DNA from: Apiospora phragmitis
Lineage: Eukaryota > Ascomycota > Sordariomycetes > Amphisphaeriales > Apiosporaceae
Length of the DNA: 64,000 nt
Direction of reading: 5' to 3'
NCBI GenBank assembly: GCA_038363925.1
Contig: JAQQWL010000013.1
Coordinates: 2,914,001 to 2,978,000, forward strand
This document shows positions 12,076 through 24,175 of the stretch, piece by piece. Position 1 is the first letter of the stretch. Every line of letters begins with the position of its first letter. The notes under the pieces were generated by a model. It did no database searches, was not told where the DNA came from, and saw only the letters and a list, made by a program, of their open reading frames with translations. Position numbers and translations under genes: made by a program.

Positions 12076-13024
12076 TCAATATTCGACCCAACCGAACCTT
12101 TCCTCTACCGCGGTCCCGTCCAGGCAGTGCTTCTTCCACCACAAAGTCTTGGTGGCCTGGATCGACGGCTTGCCACGGGCTCCGGGGTGAACGAACTTCT
12201 CCCTGAACGCGTCCCTCTCGCGTCCCATCTCCTCTCTCTCCGCCTGGGTCGGCCCCATAGCCAATGTCAAGAGGACGTCAACCCGGCCGGCCAGCGCCTC
12301 CTTCTCGTCTATGTCGATCTGTCGCGTCCGCTCGGTATAGTGGGAGAGCCGGATCGGAAACTGGAAGCCCGCCGGGTTCCACATGATGCCGAAGCTCGGG
12401 TGGTCGGCCGCCAGGACCCAGCTCGCCGCCGCGTCGTAGAGCGCCCCCATGCGCAGGCCCCCTCCTCCGTCTTCGTCCGCGTCCGCGTCCATCCGCAGCG
12501 CGCTGAACCGGTGCATCATGCCGCTCATGTGGCTGGTCTCCTCGGAGAACCCGACGCGCTGCGTCGGCGGCTGCGTCACGAGCATCCGCCGCCAGCTGGC
12601 CTCGGGGCGCATGAAGGCCGCGCGCGCCGCCTCGCCCGCCGCCAGCGGCAGGGCGGGGAAGTGCTTGAACTGGAGGTCGCACGCCTGCGACCCCCGCCGG
12701 TGTTGTATGTAGACCGTCCTGCGGGGGCCATGGACATCGGTCGTGGCCCTGTCGCGGCGCCCGTCATGGAAGAACAGGGCGAACTTCTCCTCGAAGCAGC
12801 GGGTTGGTCTCCTTTGGGGAGTGGCTGCCTGTCTGCTGCGGCGGCTCTGGGATGCCCCGGAAGAATAACGCTTGCTGGAGTACCACCGAGTGGCGGATCA
12901 GGTTGCGCCATCTCTGCTCTACTAGCTGCGACGAGAGGAGAAGGGTCTTGATGTCGAGATGCAACAGAATGTTCTCCAGGAGTTCCGTCGTGCCAAGCAC
13001 TTCTCTTTGGGCTCTGCTCGCCAT
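12076..13024 (-). CDS. F-box-like protein, copy 1 (one frame break)
   Basis: About 315 residues from MASRAQ at 13024. An F-box-like segment occupies residues 10-55 (TTELLENILLHLDIKTLLLS, then QRWRNLIRHSVVLQQALFFR), the pattern of ascomycete F-box proteins that bind Skp1 and act as substrate adaptors of SCF ubiquitin ligases. The rest contains family-specific blocks: FMRPEASWRRMLVTQPP, GLRMGALYDAAASW, a nearly invariant EKFVHPGARGKP near the end and a Trp/Lys-rich C-terminus. It is paralogous to the gene at 32468-33500 along its whole length. One extra T at 12794-12795 breaks the frame after NPLL; removing it gives NPLLEEKFALFF, matching NPLLKEKFDIFF in the paralog. I choose 13024 because upstream codons show no conservation. 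Confidence 0.75.
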
Positions 13025-14636
13025 GGCCGCGGTCAATCCGAGTCTTACAGAACGTATGAAGGAGGAAACGCGTTCCCAAGGTGAGTGCGGAAATTGCGAT
13101 TTGTAACTATGATGTCTATCTGTCAAGCCGGGAGCCCTGAAAATAATCGTAAGTACGTGATGTATATATGCTTGCTGCTTACTGTAAGAAAAGATGTCAC
13201 AGTCATACGGCGCTAAGACCTGGCTTACCGAGTGAGTCATCCGGCTCAACTTGCTTAACTCCGAAGATATCGAAAGCCAGCTTGTTACATTGTTGCCGTC
13301 TCTGACGCCGTAGCCCAAAATCGAGACGACCCGTTGGTGTGCTAGTAATGTTTCTGGATGCAGAAGCATCTAGATTGTGATGATGCCGAGCTCTTGAGAA
13401 GTAAGGATATGTGCCCTGTCTCTAACCACCTTCTGTTAGCAACCTTCTGACAGCAGATAAATGGTTCACTTGACGTATACATTGTTGATTGTACACGATG
13501 CATAGACTGGCGTTATCGCTGTAAGGTTAATAAAACCTTGCCTTTGTGAGACTCTGATCATCAACGCTGCTTGGGGGCTGAACAAAAAAAGGAGATAGCC
13601 CCTGGATACGTAAAGGTGCACACGGAGCAATCCAGTCTGGCTCAGGAACCCTGAATATAAACCAAGCCTAGAGATGTGTTTGAGCGTGCGTTAGATTATA
13701 GCCCTTGTCCGATGACATTTCGGCGACTTTTATGTTGGTACACGGGTGAGATTGCGCGTTTTGGTTTATCTTGATAGGCGATGAGGCTCTGCGAATGAAA
13801 ACACGAATATATTCTTATGCCTCTTAAAAGGGAAAGGATTGTAAGGACTGTACATATTGATATATCAAGACATTAAGATGGCAAGCTGCATCCCCCTTTC
13901 GCATGTTTTCCCGCTTGGGATCCCTTGCGTATAAACCGTTTCTACTCGTCGAGCGTCGTTAGACGCTTCTGAGCCGACTACGCACTGAATCGAAGTAAAA
14001 AAAGGAAAGGAAACCACGACCTGGCTCGGTTTGATCGTTTCGCCATGAGTCGTCTATCACTCACCGGCAAAATATTATCAGCGGCCTTCACCGTTGTCAT
14101 ATACGAAGCGGCGGAAATGCTGATGCCTTCTTAAGTTATGGGGTCTCCGTGACAGGCATCGAGGACTACGCCTTTGTGGTTTCAATCGCCGGGCTGGCCT
14201 GGGAAGTGGCACACGTCATCCAGCCTGTGGAAGATCACAGAGAACAACCAGTATGCGGCTTCACGATGATGTAAGCCTCTGGACTAGCTCTTACTTGATG
14301 CTGCTTGGTTGCGACTTTCTTTTTGCATAGAGCTACCGAGGCGAGGGGTATGCATTTACCACGCCGAATTCATATATAAACGGAAAGGGGCATCTCATTA
14401 GAAGGAAGCGAATACCTTATGTTTCAACTACGAGAACCGTTTGGCAGAGCAACCTACTCCGTCGATGCCATTTATCTCATGCAGTGACGGGTTGGCCACG
14501 AGAAACAACCAAACTTTGGCATTCAGGACGCTGAACTGGGTGGTGGGTGACAAGAGATTGAGAAAAAAAAAGCATAGTCATCACAGACGACTTTGCAAAT
14601 AAGAAAAAGAAGAAGAAAAAAAGCAAAAAGAATGCT
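13025..14636. other. Intergenic, nothing certain
   Basis: About 1.6 kb without a convincing gene. A short coding-looking segment at about 14131-14270 (+), with YGVSVTGIEDYAFVVSIAG, is open for roughly 45 codons. It has no start or splice context that I can defend and may be a gene fragment. Confidence 0.4.
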
Positions 14637-14717
14637 TCCGATGCGGGGAATCGAACCCCGGGCTAGACGGTGATCTACCATGAGAGCGTCTAATGTTAAC
14701 CACTACACCACATCGGA
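14637..14717 (-). tRNA. tRNA-Glu (CTC) with about 10-nt intron
   Basis: A complete cloverleaf on the minus strand: acceptor stem TCCGATG/CATCGGA, D-arm GTGTAGTGGTTAACAT, anticodon stem AGACG/CGTCT with loop CT-CTC-A, and T-arm CGGGG-TTCGATT-CCCCG. The extra bases after position 37 (TGGTAGATCA) form a short canonical-position intron. The Glu assignment rests on the CTC anticodon and overall similarity to fungal tRNA-Glu. It lies 121 bp downstream of the ABC ATPase gene. Confidence 0.93.
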
Positions 14718-14838
14718 TTGTTATCGGATATGATCTTAGATGAGAATTCTGTAGTTTAACACCCACTATGACTCAAAGTCCGGTGGAGAATGCAGACATA
14801 TATTTCAGGAGGTAAGCTACATAGGTACCAACAGTCCT

Positions 14839-16810
14839 TCACGCGTCGCCCACCATGCCCCAAATCTCCATCCACCCCCTCTCGTCCCGCCCCAGCGGCC
14901 CCCGCGCCTGCCCGAACCGCGCCGCCGCGCCCGTGTTGGCCTCGGGCAGGCAGACCCACTCCCGCACGCCGTCCGGAATCTCCTCGCGGACGTGGCTGAT
15001 GCAGATCAGCGCCTGCTCGCCCGTGAGCCCGCCCACCCGCACGTCGCCGCGTCGGGCGACCTCGCTCTCGACGACGGCCTCGGACCCATCGTCGCGCGTG
15101 ACGTACGTCTTGTGCTCACCATGCTCCAGGAACAGTAGGCATTTGTTACGGACGCCGTCGTCCATGCCGCTGCAGGCTTCGTCGAGCACCACGATGTCCG
15201 GGTTCTTGATGGTGGCGCGGAGGAAAAGCGCGATGCGCTGCGCTGAGAACGACAGCTCGCCGAACATGTAGTGGTCCGCCCACTTCAGGTCTCTTTCAGC
15301 AGTCGTCCTGGAACCATCATCCGCCGCCTGGCTGGCGGCAAAGCTGGGGTTGAGCTCCGCCTCGAACCACCGGAGGACGGCGTCCACCTTCTTCCCGCTC
15401 TGGCTGTCCAGCTTCGCCTTGGACCGGAACGTGTCGGCCAGGCGTTCTCCAGAAGCTGGTGAACGGTCAAGTTGCGCGGCATGAGCTGGTGTATCTCGGG
15501 GCTGGAGTGGCCGATGCGGGACTGCACATCCCAGATGGTCAGGGGCAGTTTTCCCGACCCAGGCTCGGGCAACCGGCTTCTGCCAAACAGCCTGATCGGC
15601 AGCGAGTAAGTCTGGGGGTGGTCCGAGCAGATGAGCGACAGGATGGTGGTCTTTCCCGAGCCATTGGGCCCAAAGATGCCCATCGCTCGCCTCTCCTGAC
15701 GATCCAGACGAGGCCGGATTTCTCCTGGCCGTCGACGTTTTGCTTCCAGTTTCCGAGCACCACTTTATCGTTGTACGCGACGCGGCAGCCGTCCATCTCC
15801 ACCAGGGGCTCTCCAAGTGATCTTTGTGGCTCTTTCTCCTGAAACGATGATGTTGACTCAGCTGCTTCTGGTTCGGCCTCTTCCATCAACGTCTTGCCAG
15901 AGATACCCTTGGCCGTCAATGTTTTGCCCACGTGGATGAGATTGTGAACAGCCATCTTGCTGTCCTCTCTGGAGGCACCGCTGGACACATCCTTCACATA
16001 CGTCCTCAGCCTGTCCAGGACATCCTCCTTCCGGCCCATGGCGCCGACCTGGCAGTCGGCGCGCAGGTAGAGCAGATGCGTGATCCAGTCCGGGATGGGA
16101 TCCTGCGGCCGCGCCGTCAAGACGAGGCGCGGGCTGGCCGTACTGGCCATGTCGCGCAGCAGCGGGCTCAGCCCTGCCACGGTAGGCGGGTCCAGGCCCA
16201 TGAACGGCTCGTCGAGCAGCAGCACCTCGGGCTTGTTCAGCAGCGCCCTCGCGATCCGCGCCCGGCGGCCCTGGCCGTTGCTCAACGACGTGACGGGCAG
16301 CTCCATCAGGGGCGTGAGCCGGAGGTCGCGCACCACGCGCTCGAAATGCGCCAGATCAGCGGGCTTATCCCGCTTCTCCAGCGCGTTCAGCTCGGTGTTG
16401 CCCAGCAGGAAGTCGCGCAGGGAGAAGTCGGTGATCTCCCGCTTGGACTCGTAGCGGGCGGCCAGGTAGGCGGCGGCCGTGGGCCCGCCGCTCAGCGCTT
16501 CGCCGCCGTTGAAGCCCACGTACTGGATCATCTGGTCCGGCAAGCGGGACGGTCGGGATGCGGTGTTGGCATCATCACCATCACCATCATTTGGGTGGTA
16601 GGTGAAGCTCCGCGACCTGGGCGGGTCACAAAAGAGCCGGCCCCTCAAGAGGCTGAGAAAGGTGGTTTTCCCGCTGAGGGAAGGCCCGACCACATACCAA
16701 TGGGTTGGGGGATCAACCGCCGCGGGAATGGAGAAGTTCAGGTTGATGAAGAGCGGCGGGTTTGGGTGGAGGCTCGACGAGCCGGGAAAGGTGCGGGTAG
16801 AAGGTGCCAT
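14839..16810 (-). CDS. Twin-domain ABC ATPase, YDR061W-like (two frame breaks)
   Basis: No introns seen; about 657 residues after allowing for two missing bases. NBD1: Walker A GPSLSGKT near residue 43, signature LSNGQGRRARIARALL, Walker B and D-loop VLLLDEPFMGLDP. NBD2: Walker A GPNGSGKTT, degenerate signature ELSFSAQRIALFLRA, Walker B IVVLDEACSGMDD and a switch His in CISHVREEIP. There are no membrane segments. This is the organisation of yeast YDR061W and bacterial ModF-type soluble ABC ATPases; function is poorly defined. Breaks: one base missing at 15679-15681 (restores RGERWGIFGPNGSGKTT) and one at 15438-15439 (restores ENAWADTFRSK). Both are in short G/C runs. The gene is divergent from UMP1 across about 650 bp. 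Confidence 0.88.
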
Positions 16811-17455
16811 TGGTGATGTTCACGATGGGAGGGAGGGATCTGGGGGGTCGCATCCTGTCACTTGGGTCATCTCAAGATGTGTGTGTCCTCGAGCTGGCCC
16901 TTCAATGTTGCCTGTTTATTCTACCATGGTAACTTGTGTGTAGTTGTATGTCCGAACATCCGAACCACCTGCTTGTTGGCTTGTGAGTAATGGCGGCTCC
17001 TGACGTCGGCCGGAAATAACGGTGGCCTCGATCAGCTTATGCACCTAATGAGGTTCGATGAATTGAATTAACGAAGCTTTAGTGCGCAAGGGCCAGGCAA
17101 GGCTACGCCAACTCTCAGGTACCTTCCACCGGCCCCCCCCCCCCAGCGATTTAGGCGGTACCCTTCTGAGGGTCCTGAGGTCAGCTACGCACACACCATC
17201 GTAGCCTGGCCCGCAAGCTGTACGCAACCACCCGAAGCTCCAGGCACAGACAGGCACAGCTAAGCTGCTCCAACAACCAAACCCATCAACAACCACCGAC
17301 TTTCCACCCTCGACCGCGGCATCATTCCAGCACATACCACACGAGCCCTTTGACCAGCTGGGTGCTTTGAAAAGTGCTTCGTCAATCAATCGACAGCAAT
17401 CAAGAATAAGAACACTTGCGGATATCATCCCTCATCACACACTCAAACCGCCAAC
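16811..17455. promoter_or_regulatory. Divergent promoter region, ABC ATPase / UMP1
   Basis: About 645 bp between two start codons facing away from each other, so both promoters must lie here. It holds a run of ten C at 17137-17146 and pyrimidine-rich stretches before the UMP1 ATG. I see no diagnostic factor-binding site, including no clear Rpn4-type element. Confidence 0.5.
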
Positions 17456-18081
17456 ATGGTAAGCACCTCTCCAATCCCATTATCACCACCACCAGCAAAT
17501 CGATACATACACACACGAACACCTACTACCCCTTCGTACCTCTCCCACTTTCTCTCTCCCTAAGAAGAAACCCAAGCCGCTAATTGCTCCCGTTTCCCCA
17601 ACAGTCGATGCGCATAGTCCCCTCCGGCGAGCACGCCACCACCTACACCCACCACCTCAAGACCCCCGGCGCCCCCTCCGCCCCGGGCCTCTACGACACC
17701 CTCCGCAACGGCGTCGGCGCCGTCCCCCTCTCGACCGTCACTTCCACCTCGGACCCCGTCACGTCGCGCCACCCGCTCGAGTCCCGCCTCAAGGCCTGGG
17801 AGGCCACCCAGGAGGCCGTCCGCATGGAGTCGCTTCGCAAGACCTTCGGCGTTGCCGAGCCCATCCGCCGTGGCATGGAGCTCAAGACGGTGCGCGACGG
17901 CGAGTGGCGGCCCCTGGCCCTCGGCGGCAGCGGTGCGGTTGGCAATAGCAGCGTCCACGAAGACATCCTGCGCGGACGCGAGAGCCACATCGACTGGGAG
18001 GACGTCTTCACCGGCGAGGAGCAGACGGCTGGCGGTGTCGTCGGCATCCACGACGAGATGGAGCGGAAGCTGAAGATTTAG
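17456..18081 (+). CDS. ump1: Proteasome maturation factor UMP1
   Basis: Two exons: the first is only the ATG (17456-17458), followed by GTAAGC, with the acceptor CAACAG at 17601-17604 and exon 2 at 17605-18081, giving 159 residues. UMP1 is the chaperone that holds half-proteasomes together, delays dimerisation until the beta subunits are in place and is degraded as the first substrate of the mature 20S proteasome. Diagnostic blocks: SAPGLYDTLRNG (residues 29-40), HPLESRLKAWEATQE near 60-75, METLR-type MESLRKTFG, then EPIRRGMELKTVRDGEWRP and the C-terminal SVHEDILRGRESHIDWEDVF. The length matches fungal Ump1. The frame is intact. A single-codon first exon is unusual but well supported by the splice sites; alternatively translation starts at the ATG at 17608. 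Confidence 0.95.
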
Positions 18082-19151
18082 AGGAAGGAGGAGATACTAC
18101 CTGGAATGGGGGGGATGAATGATGACGAAGAACAAATAGCATGATGAAGACCAAAGGGGTTCACCCCCATGATATACATGGCATTTGATGGGAATGGAGG
18201 AAGGGTGATCGATAGCCATCACAAGAACCTTCCTATGTACCTGATAGCCGGGCTGGTCTGGGCATCTCGAAGCCAGCAGCTGAGATTCCCATTAGTTCTT
18301 CTTCATGTGTATGGCTACCAGAGCACCAGAAATCATTCACCGGTCGTATTTCGCACCAACGACAGTTCAGCTGTACGATGCTGGTCTCGCAAGTGAATAG
18401 ACGCAGCTACAGCAAAACAGGCGAGTCAAGACACGCATCAGGGATGGCACCACCGTCAAAACGTCAAACATGCAGACTTTAACCGGTTGGAGAGACGAAT
18501 AGTGTGGCAGAATGATACCTTGCTATGCATGCCATATCCCAACGCTATACACAGATTCCTTCCATATCCCTACATGCCCGCCCAAGTTTACTCTCTCTAC
18601 GGCAGTAGTAAGAGTCACCCAAGACTACGAGAGTCTGAATTACAAACATGAGTAGTACGCTGTGATCCCCTGGTTATCCCGTCCCATGGGTTCCATCTTT
18701 TTCTACCAACAACCACCCATCCCGACACCTTATCGCCTGTTGTGTATAAAAGCCAATCGGAAAAGTTGATCCGGGGATGGTGGTGATGGCGTGCTCGCTT
18801 TATGTGTCCCATTACAAGACCGCAACTCCCGTGTGTCCCCGCTAACTCGCGGCGGCGTCCCTGAAATGCAATGTCCAATGTCGATGTTGAGGAAATGTAT
18901 GTGTGTATCCGGGGGATGGGGAGTGGCCCGTCTGAGTTTGTCGCTTCGAGTATGTAGAAGGTGGCTCGACGACCGAGAGGACACACCCAATCAAAGGTAG
19001 GCCGGCCACAGTGCCGACCTCTGGTCAAAATAAATGGGCCAGACCGGAAAAGAGGCGATGAAGGTACAGGTCCGTTCTTCGAAGAACCTCCTGATGAGTG
19101 GTAATGGGGTATGTTCTTGCGGCATCCGCTGCGACGAGAGGTTGCATTCCA
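18082..19151. other. Intergenic between convergent genes
   Basis: About 1.07 kb between the convergent ends of UMP1 and the ubiquitin-fold gene. No coding signal was seen beyond short chance frames. Confidence 0.5.
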
Positions 19152-20083
19152 TCATAGCACGATGCAGCAGCAGCCGGCTTCATTACTATCGTGCCCGGCT
19201 TCCTTAACGCCCTTAGCCGCTCCGCCTTCCTCCTCGGTCATTTCTTGCGGTTTTACCGTCATATGAACCACGTTCGGTGACTCTAAACTAAATCCATAAC
19301 CTGTAGCGAAAAGGGGCGTTGGTCAGTTAAATCTCTCAAATGGTCTCTGCAAAGCAAATGTGCATGTTTGCGGGAATAGAAGGAGTGGAGGGGCCTAGTA
19401 CTACTCACTTCGCAGAGTCGCCTTATCGTCCAGCATTTTGCCCAGCCTGATCAGTCGGATACTGGCCGGCTCCCGGGGGGCCGTCTCCCACTCTCTCCGC
19501 CATTCCCGCAGGATCAGCTCTTTGAGCGAGTAGACGGTAATGCTGAGGGGGTCCATCTTCCCGTCGTCGGTCACGCCCGGCACGTTGACGTTGCGTTTCG
19601 TCAGGTACTTCTCCGTGATCTTGAAGGGGTGCCGCGAGCTCGCCGCTGTTGATATCAGCAGGATCTCCACCGCCATGTCGCCCTTGGCCGTAATCTCCTC
19701 CAAAGATGGCGTCTGGCCCATGGCCAGGGGTCCTCGCGGGGCGGCGTGGCCGCGGCGGGCGCTTTGCCTTTCGACTGTGTCGTGGTTGATGTACTTTCTT
19801 CCCCTTCTGCGGGCGTTGCGGACGCGGCGGTGATATTCTGGGACAACGACTGCGCCGCGGGCGATGGCTCCTGGGCACCGCCGACGGGCGATTGTGGTGT
19901 CGGGCCGCTGCTCGAGGCAGATTCTGCGGCCGTCTCGGAGGCCGTCTCTTGGGCAGCGGGCTTGAGCGTCAAGTCCTCCATCTCTACTGCTCCCTCCAAC
20001 CTAGGGGGTAGTGTGCCCGACGGAGCGGGCTCTTCGGGCTGCTTGTCTTTCGACCGGGATGGAGAAGAGGTGGTCTCAGTCAT
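19152..20083 (-). CDS. Membrane-anchored ubiquitin-fold protein (UBL3/MUB type) with CAAX end
   Basis: Exons 20083-19409 and 19300-19152, donor GTGAGT and acceptor CTACAG, about 274 residues after adding one base. The N-terminal 120 residues are Ser/Pro/Ala/Glu-rich and disordered. A ubiquitin-like domain follows (MAVEILLISTAASSRHPFKI; VYSLKELILREWRREW; IRLIRLGKMLDDKATL; then after the intron VVHMTVKP), matching the Rad60-SLD_2 / MUB family. The protein ends in GCCCIVL, a CaaX box preceded by extra cysteines, so prenylation plus palmitoylation and plasma-membrane anchoring are expected, as in UBL3/MUBs. There is no terminal di-Gly for conjugation. One C is missing in the run at 19727-19730; restoring it gives REDPLAMGQTPSLEEI. 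The single intron falls within the ubiquitin fold. Confidence 0.88.
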
Positions 20084-22511
20084 AGCTGCGGTGAAAGTGG
20101 CACGAATGCCCTGAATTCTGCGTCGAGTTCGCTCGTGTTTGGTGTTTTCAATGGGAAGATGCGAGTGGCGCTCTTCCTGTTGGTACAATAATGATGTTCG
20201 AGTTGATGCAAATGTCGCGAAATCAATGAACGTCGGGCGATGCGATGGGCGGCACGCAGAAAGGAGAGAAAAGGAAGAATACGAAAGAAACCGGCTACGA
20301 TCGGGAGTCGGCTGGCCGAATTAATGATACGTACAAATGGGGGGAAAACGTGGTATTGGGCCTAAGTGGCGATATGGTTCATGGGGATGCTGTGAGATGC
20401 CGACGGTCGACGAAGCGATGCGGTTCTTGAATGGGACGGGAATATGGGAAGTTCCAAGTCTTCCAATGGGCCCGGCTTTAGAGAGACATTGAATTGGACA
20501 AAACAATAAGCAGGGGAGGATGGGCGATGCTGCTTCCAGTTTAGAGCCAAGTGCACGTGGACGCGACTGGGGGAGGAAAGATGCGCTGGTTCTGGTGCTG
20601 GTAACTGGAACTGGGAAAGTAGTGCTCCAGCTCCGTCCGAACTTGCAAGTTACTTGGCCACAAGTTTGCTTTGGAGCCCCCTGGAATCCTACATAAGAGT
20701 CGGGGTGAACAATTGAGCAGCAATGCACCGAGATTGAGGATGATCCATCATCTGCGAAAGCAAAGAGAGAGAGAGAGAGAGATCAAAAAGCAGCAAGTTA
20801 AGACAGGATCGAGCAGTTGCAATTGGGCAAGATCCAGTTCTACTCCAGCCCCAGTCCCAGTTCGAATCCACCTGTCCTCGGTCTCCAAAAATAATTGGCG
20901 GCTGACTGACTGGATGACTGACAGGATTGACTGACAAGGCGGCCGCAGGGACAGGCAGAGAGATAAACACAACACACGGCGAGACCGAGCAGACGGGACG
21001 ACAAGGCAAGGCAGACGGGAGCTAAGCAGAAAGAACAAAGCAATCAAGCAGACCCGAGCATCTCTTTTTATGTATTAATCAATCAATTAATCGAATTGGC
21101 ATTCAAGGGAAGCCGGGTCGGGGATGGGAAATAAATGACAGGACCTGTTTCATGTTTCCTGCTTCGAACCTTACTTTGGAGCTGCTGCTGCTGAGTTAAG
21201 CCTGTGGAAGCTGGGATGTTTTAGGCGGGCGCGCAAAGTTTAGCATGTTTAGCGGAGAGAGCAGAGCACCTTCACTGATTCGAACAGGGTGCAGCGGCTA
21301 AGGCCTACAGTGGCTTAGTGGGCAATTGATTGGGGCCAAGCACTGGGCAATGAATGGCATGGGGAAATCGTGAGGGGGCAGGAGATTCTCGGCAGAAACC
21401 TGGGCCCTCGAAAGCCTGGAGAGAGCGGAGTCGGCATGGGAAACATGACCTCAAGCACTGTCGATGATGGGGTAACGAAACTGGAGGAACATTTCTCCTA
21501 CACTTAGGAGCAATGGGAATCATTCATTGAGCCCTCCTTGGCCCTCCTTGGCCTGGCTTGGCAGATCTCTCGTGAATTGTCATCATCACGACGTAACCAT
21601 CTGGATTTGGACCCCTTCTACATAGACCGCCTCTAATCGTGATAACCCTTCTCTGCTTTCTATTGTTTTATCTCCCTATCCAGTACGGACGGAGTACGGC
21701 ACCAACCGGTCATGCGATTCTATTCTTTCCAACCCATTATTCCCGTGCGAGTGAAGTAGGCTTCCTGACTCCAGACTCCAGCCGAGCAATCGACAGTCGA
21801 AAGGTTGGTTACATACTTACAGAAGATAAGTAACTTCATCCCAGAGTGACGGGATGTGCGCCAAGGACCAGGATCCTTTACACCACAAAACTCCACTGCC
21901 TCCAAGCCTTTGACAGCAACTCTCCTCATGCTCGGTTCATCAGTCCAGTTCAGCTACGGCGCACGTCTAAATAAGGCAGTTGGCGTCGTCAGCTTCGTCA
22001 TGCTGAACCCGGACAAACGCTGATGTCATCAAGGTAGGCCCGTAGATTAGCGATGAGTAACAATTATGCCTCACTCTTCACCGCGCGAGTATTGGTTGCT
22101 GGGGATTTGTAGCGTGGGATTGCGACCCCCGGATACCACTAGCCGATGAGCCGGGGGAGGATGTGGAACTACCCCTGTTTTCTCGATGTCCTGAATCCTT
22201 TCAGAAACACATGTATAACCTCATGTAAACACATCTACCTGGAAGGGCAGAAAGCAGAAAAGGAGATGGTCGACTTGTAGAACGCATGTTTTAGTCTTCT
22301 TATTATGCCCTGACACGAGATTCAGAATGAATGACCCTAATTAATAAGCTGAGGTCGGGGATTATGTACTTGTATCTGTTTCAACACACACCGAACGCCT
22401 AGCCAGATCCTGAACCTGAAACCCCCCCCCCCCGGGATTGCTGCACCGCCTCTCTGCTAAAATAAGTGTACACGGTATCTACCATTTTTAGAATCTCGCT
22501 CTTTTCTCTCA
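20084..22511. other. Intergenic, about 2.4 kb, no gene seen
   Basis: A long 5' region upstream of the ubiquitin-fold gene and 3' of the glycosyltransferase. It contains a (GA)n run at 20765-20782, a tandem GCCCTCCTTG at 21530-21550 and a C run near 22422-22434. No frame resembles a known protein. Confidence 0.5.
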
Positions 22512-24175
22512 TCAACCCTCGGCCTCGTATCTCTCTTTATCGGCAGCCAGGAAGCCAAACTTGGAATACGGCGCGGGGGTCAGGTAATAAGGAAACGACA
22601 CACCGCGCCGCTTCCCCTTCTTCTTCTTCTTTCCACCACCACCCACCTTTCCTTCTTCTCCGGACTCCGCATCATCAGGATCGTCCACGACGTAGTGCGA
22701 CCGCGGCTCGAAGTCCTGCACCGTCGCGTACACGGCGACCATGCGCCGCAGGTAGCACGCCTCGGCCGCGGGCGTGAGGTAGCGGTCGCGGAACTGCGCG
22801 GCCACCTCGTGCGCGACGCGGCGGGCGCGCGCGGGCGATTTTTCCAAGTCGTTCATGCGCGCCGCGAGGTCCGACCAGTCCCGCTTCACCGCCACGTGGT
22901 TCTGGTGCGGGCCCGACGCCTGGAGGAGCGGGTAGAAGTGCGCCACCCACTCGCGCTCGTGGATCAGGGGCACGCTCTCGCAGTTCATCAGGTAGCGCAG
23001 GCGGCCGCTCCAGGAGAGGCCTTCGGTGTGGGCTAGGTACTGTGTCTTCTGTCAGCGCCCATGTAGACATCGGAAGAGAAAGACAGAGAGAGAGAGAGAG
23101 AGAGAGCGAAAGAAAGGAGGAAACACCAGATTTACCTTGTAACGACAGAAGTCCGCCATGTCCAGCACGTTGTTCCGGATGTTCTGGTCGGCGATGATCT
23201 CCATGGCCGACACATCGCTCCACTCGTGGCCCTCGGCGGCGTCGACGAGCGCATGGCGCAGCGACTCCCCGAGGCCCATGCTGCCGCGCCACGCGAGCTT
23301 GGGCGTCTTGTCGTCCCAGCCGCCGCGCTTCCCCTGCGCCATGTACTCGCGTTCGACGAGCGCCGCATCGGCGCGGAACTGGGCGTACGACTGCACGCCG
23401 TCGTCGGAGAACATCCACCCCCCCGAAGTCAGGCATGACCCAGGTCCACGGGTCGTCGACGTGGCGGTTCCAACTAAATCGGGGCCGGCCGTCGGCAAAA
23501 CCCGGTTCGCCGGGCCGCGCGTAGTAGTCGTCCGCGTTCAGGACGAACTCGACGTTGGGCAGTCGCCGCAGGTCCGGCAGCGCGGCCATGGCGCGGTACA
23601 AACTCGCGAGCCCGGCGACGGCGCGGTAGTGGTGCGGCCAGGCGCCGTCGTTCTGGTGCAGCACGTACAGCTCGCCGTCGTGCAGCAGCAAGTGCAGCTC
23701 GTAGTGCGGGCGCGCCGCCCGCTCCTCGGCGTGGTACAGGTGCACGTCCTGGCGCCCGATCGTCTTGTTGTGCTGGAGCAGGTGGTCGCGCGCCCGGTAG
23801 ATCTCGGCGTAGAGGCCCGGGAATGCGGCCTTTTATTTGCAGCTCAACGCGTGTCAGTCAAGACGAAGAAGACGGGAGGAGACACCTCGTTCCATGGAGT
23901 GGAGGAGAGAGGTTCAAAGACGAGGAACGGCATGATCTTACATCGCATTGCTCGTCGCTGAGCCCATAATTGAACGCATCACGGTTGGCGTCGAAATGCC
24001 ACGAGGATTGTGGTGGTGACGATCCTTTGGGGTATCTCCATGGGGAGTCGGAAGAGCCGTACTCGTTGGACTTTATCCGCAAGCGACGGAGATGGGCTAT
24101 GGTAAAAAAGAAGGCAACAAAACCGATGCCGAGCAAGATCATGCGACTGTCACGGTTGCTTTTGAACCACATCAT
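22512..24175 (-). CDS. CAP10/GT90 family glycosyltransferase (one frame break)
   Basis: Exons 24175-23942, 23829-23136 and 23039-22512 give 484 residues after removing one base. A short cytosolic tail and a signal-anchor segment (MILLGIGFVAFFFTIAHL, residues 11-28) make it a type II membrane protein, expected in the Golgi. The CAP10 domain (glycosyltransferase family 90, Pfam 05686) carries the expected blocks: PNVEFVLNADDY, PDFGGWMFSDDG, LAWRGSMGLGESLRH, MADFCRYK and EGLSWSGRLRYLMNCESVPL. The family includes fungal Cap10-type beta-xylosyltransferases that modify surface glycans; the precise linkage is unknown. A C-terminal Gly/Lys stretch precedes a conserved end. One extra base in the 7-C run at 23418-23424 breaks the frame between GG and WMFSDD. 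The second intron holds a (GA)n run. The start at 24175 is the first ATG before the anchor; 24172 is equally possible. Confidence 0.88.
23083..23106. repeat. (GA)n microsatellite inside intron 2 of GT90 gene
   Basis: About twelve AG dinucleotides within the intron spanning 23040-23135, giving a CT-rich tract in the transcript. Confidence 0.9.

Noticed and set aside
15932..16816. Long plus-strand frame opposite the ABC ATPase gene
   Set aside because: Antisense shadow; the minus strand carries Walker and signature motifs.
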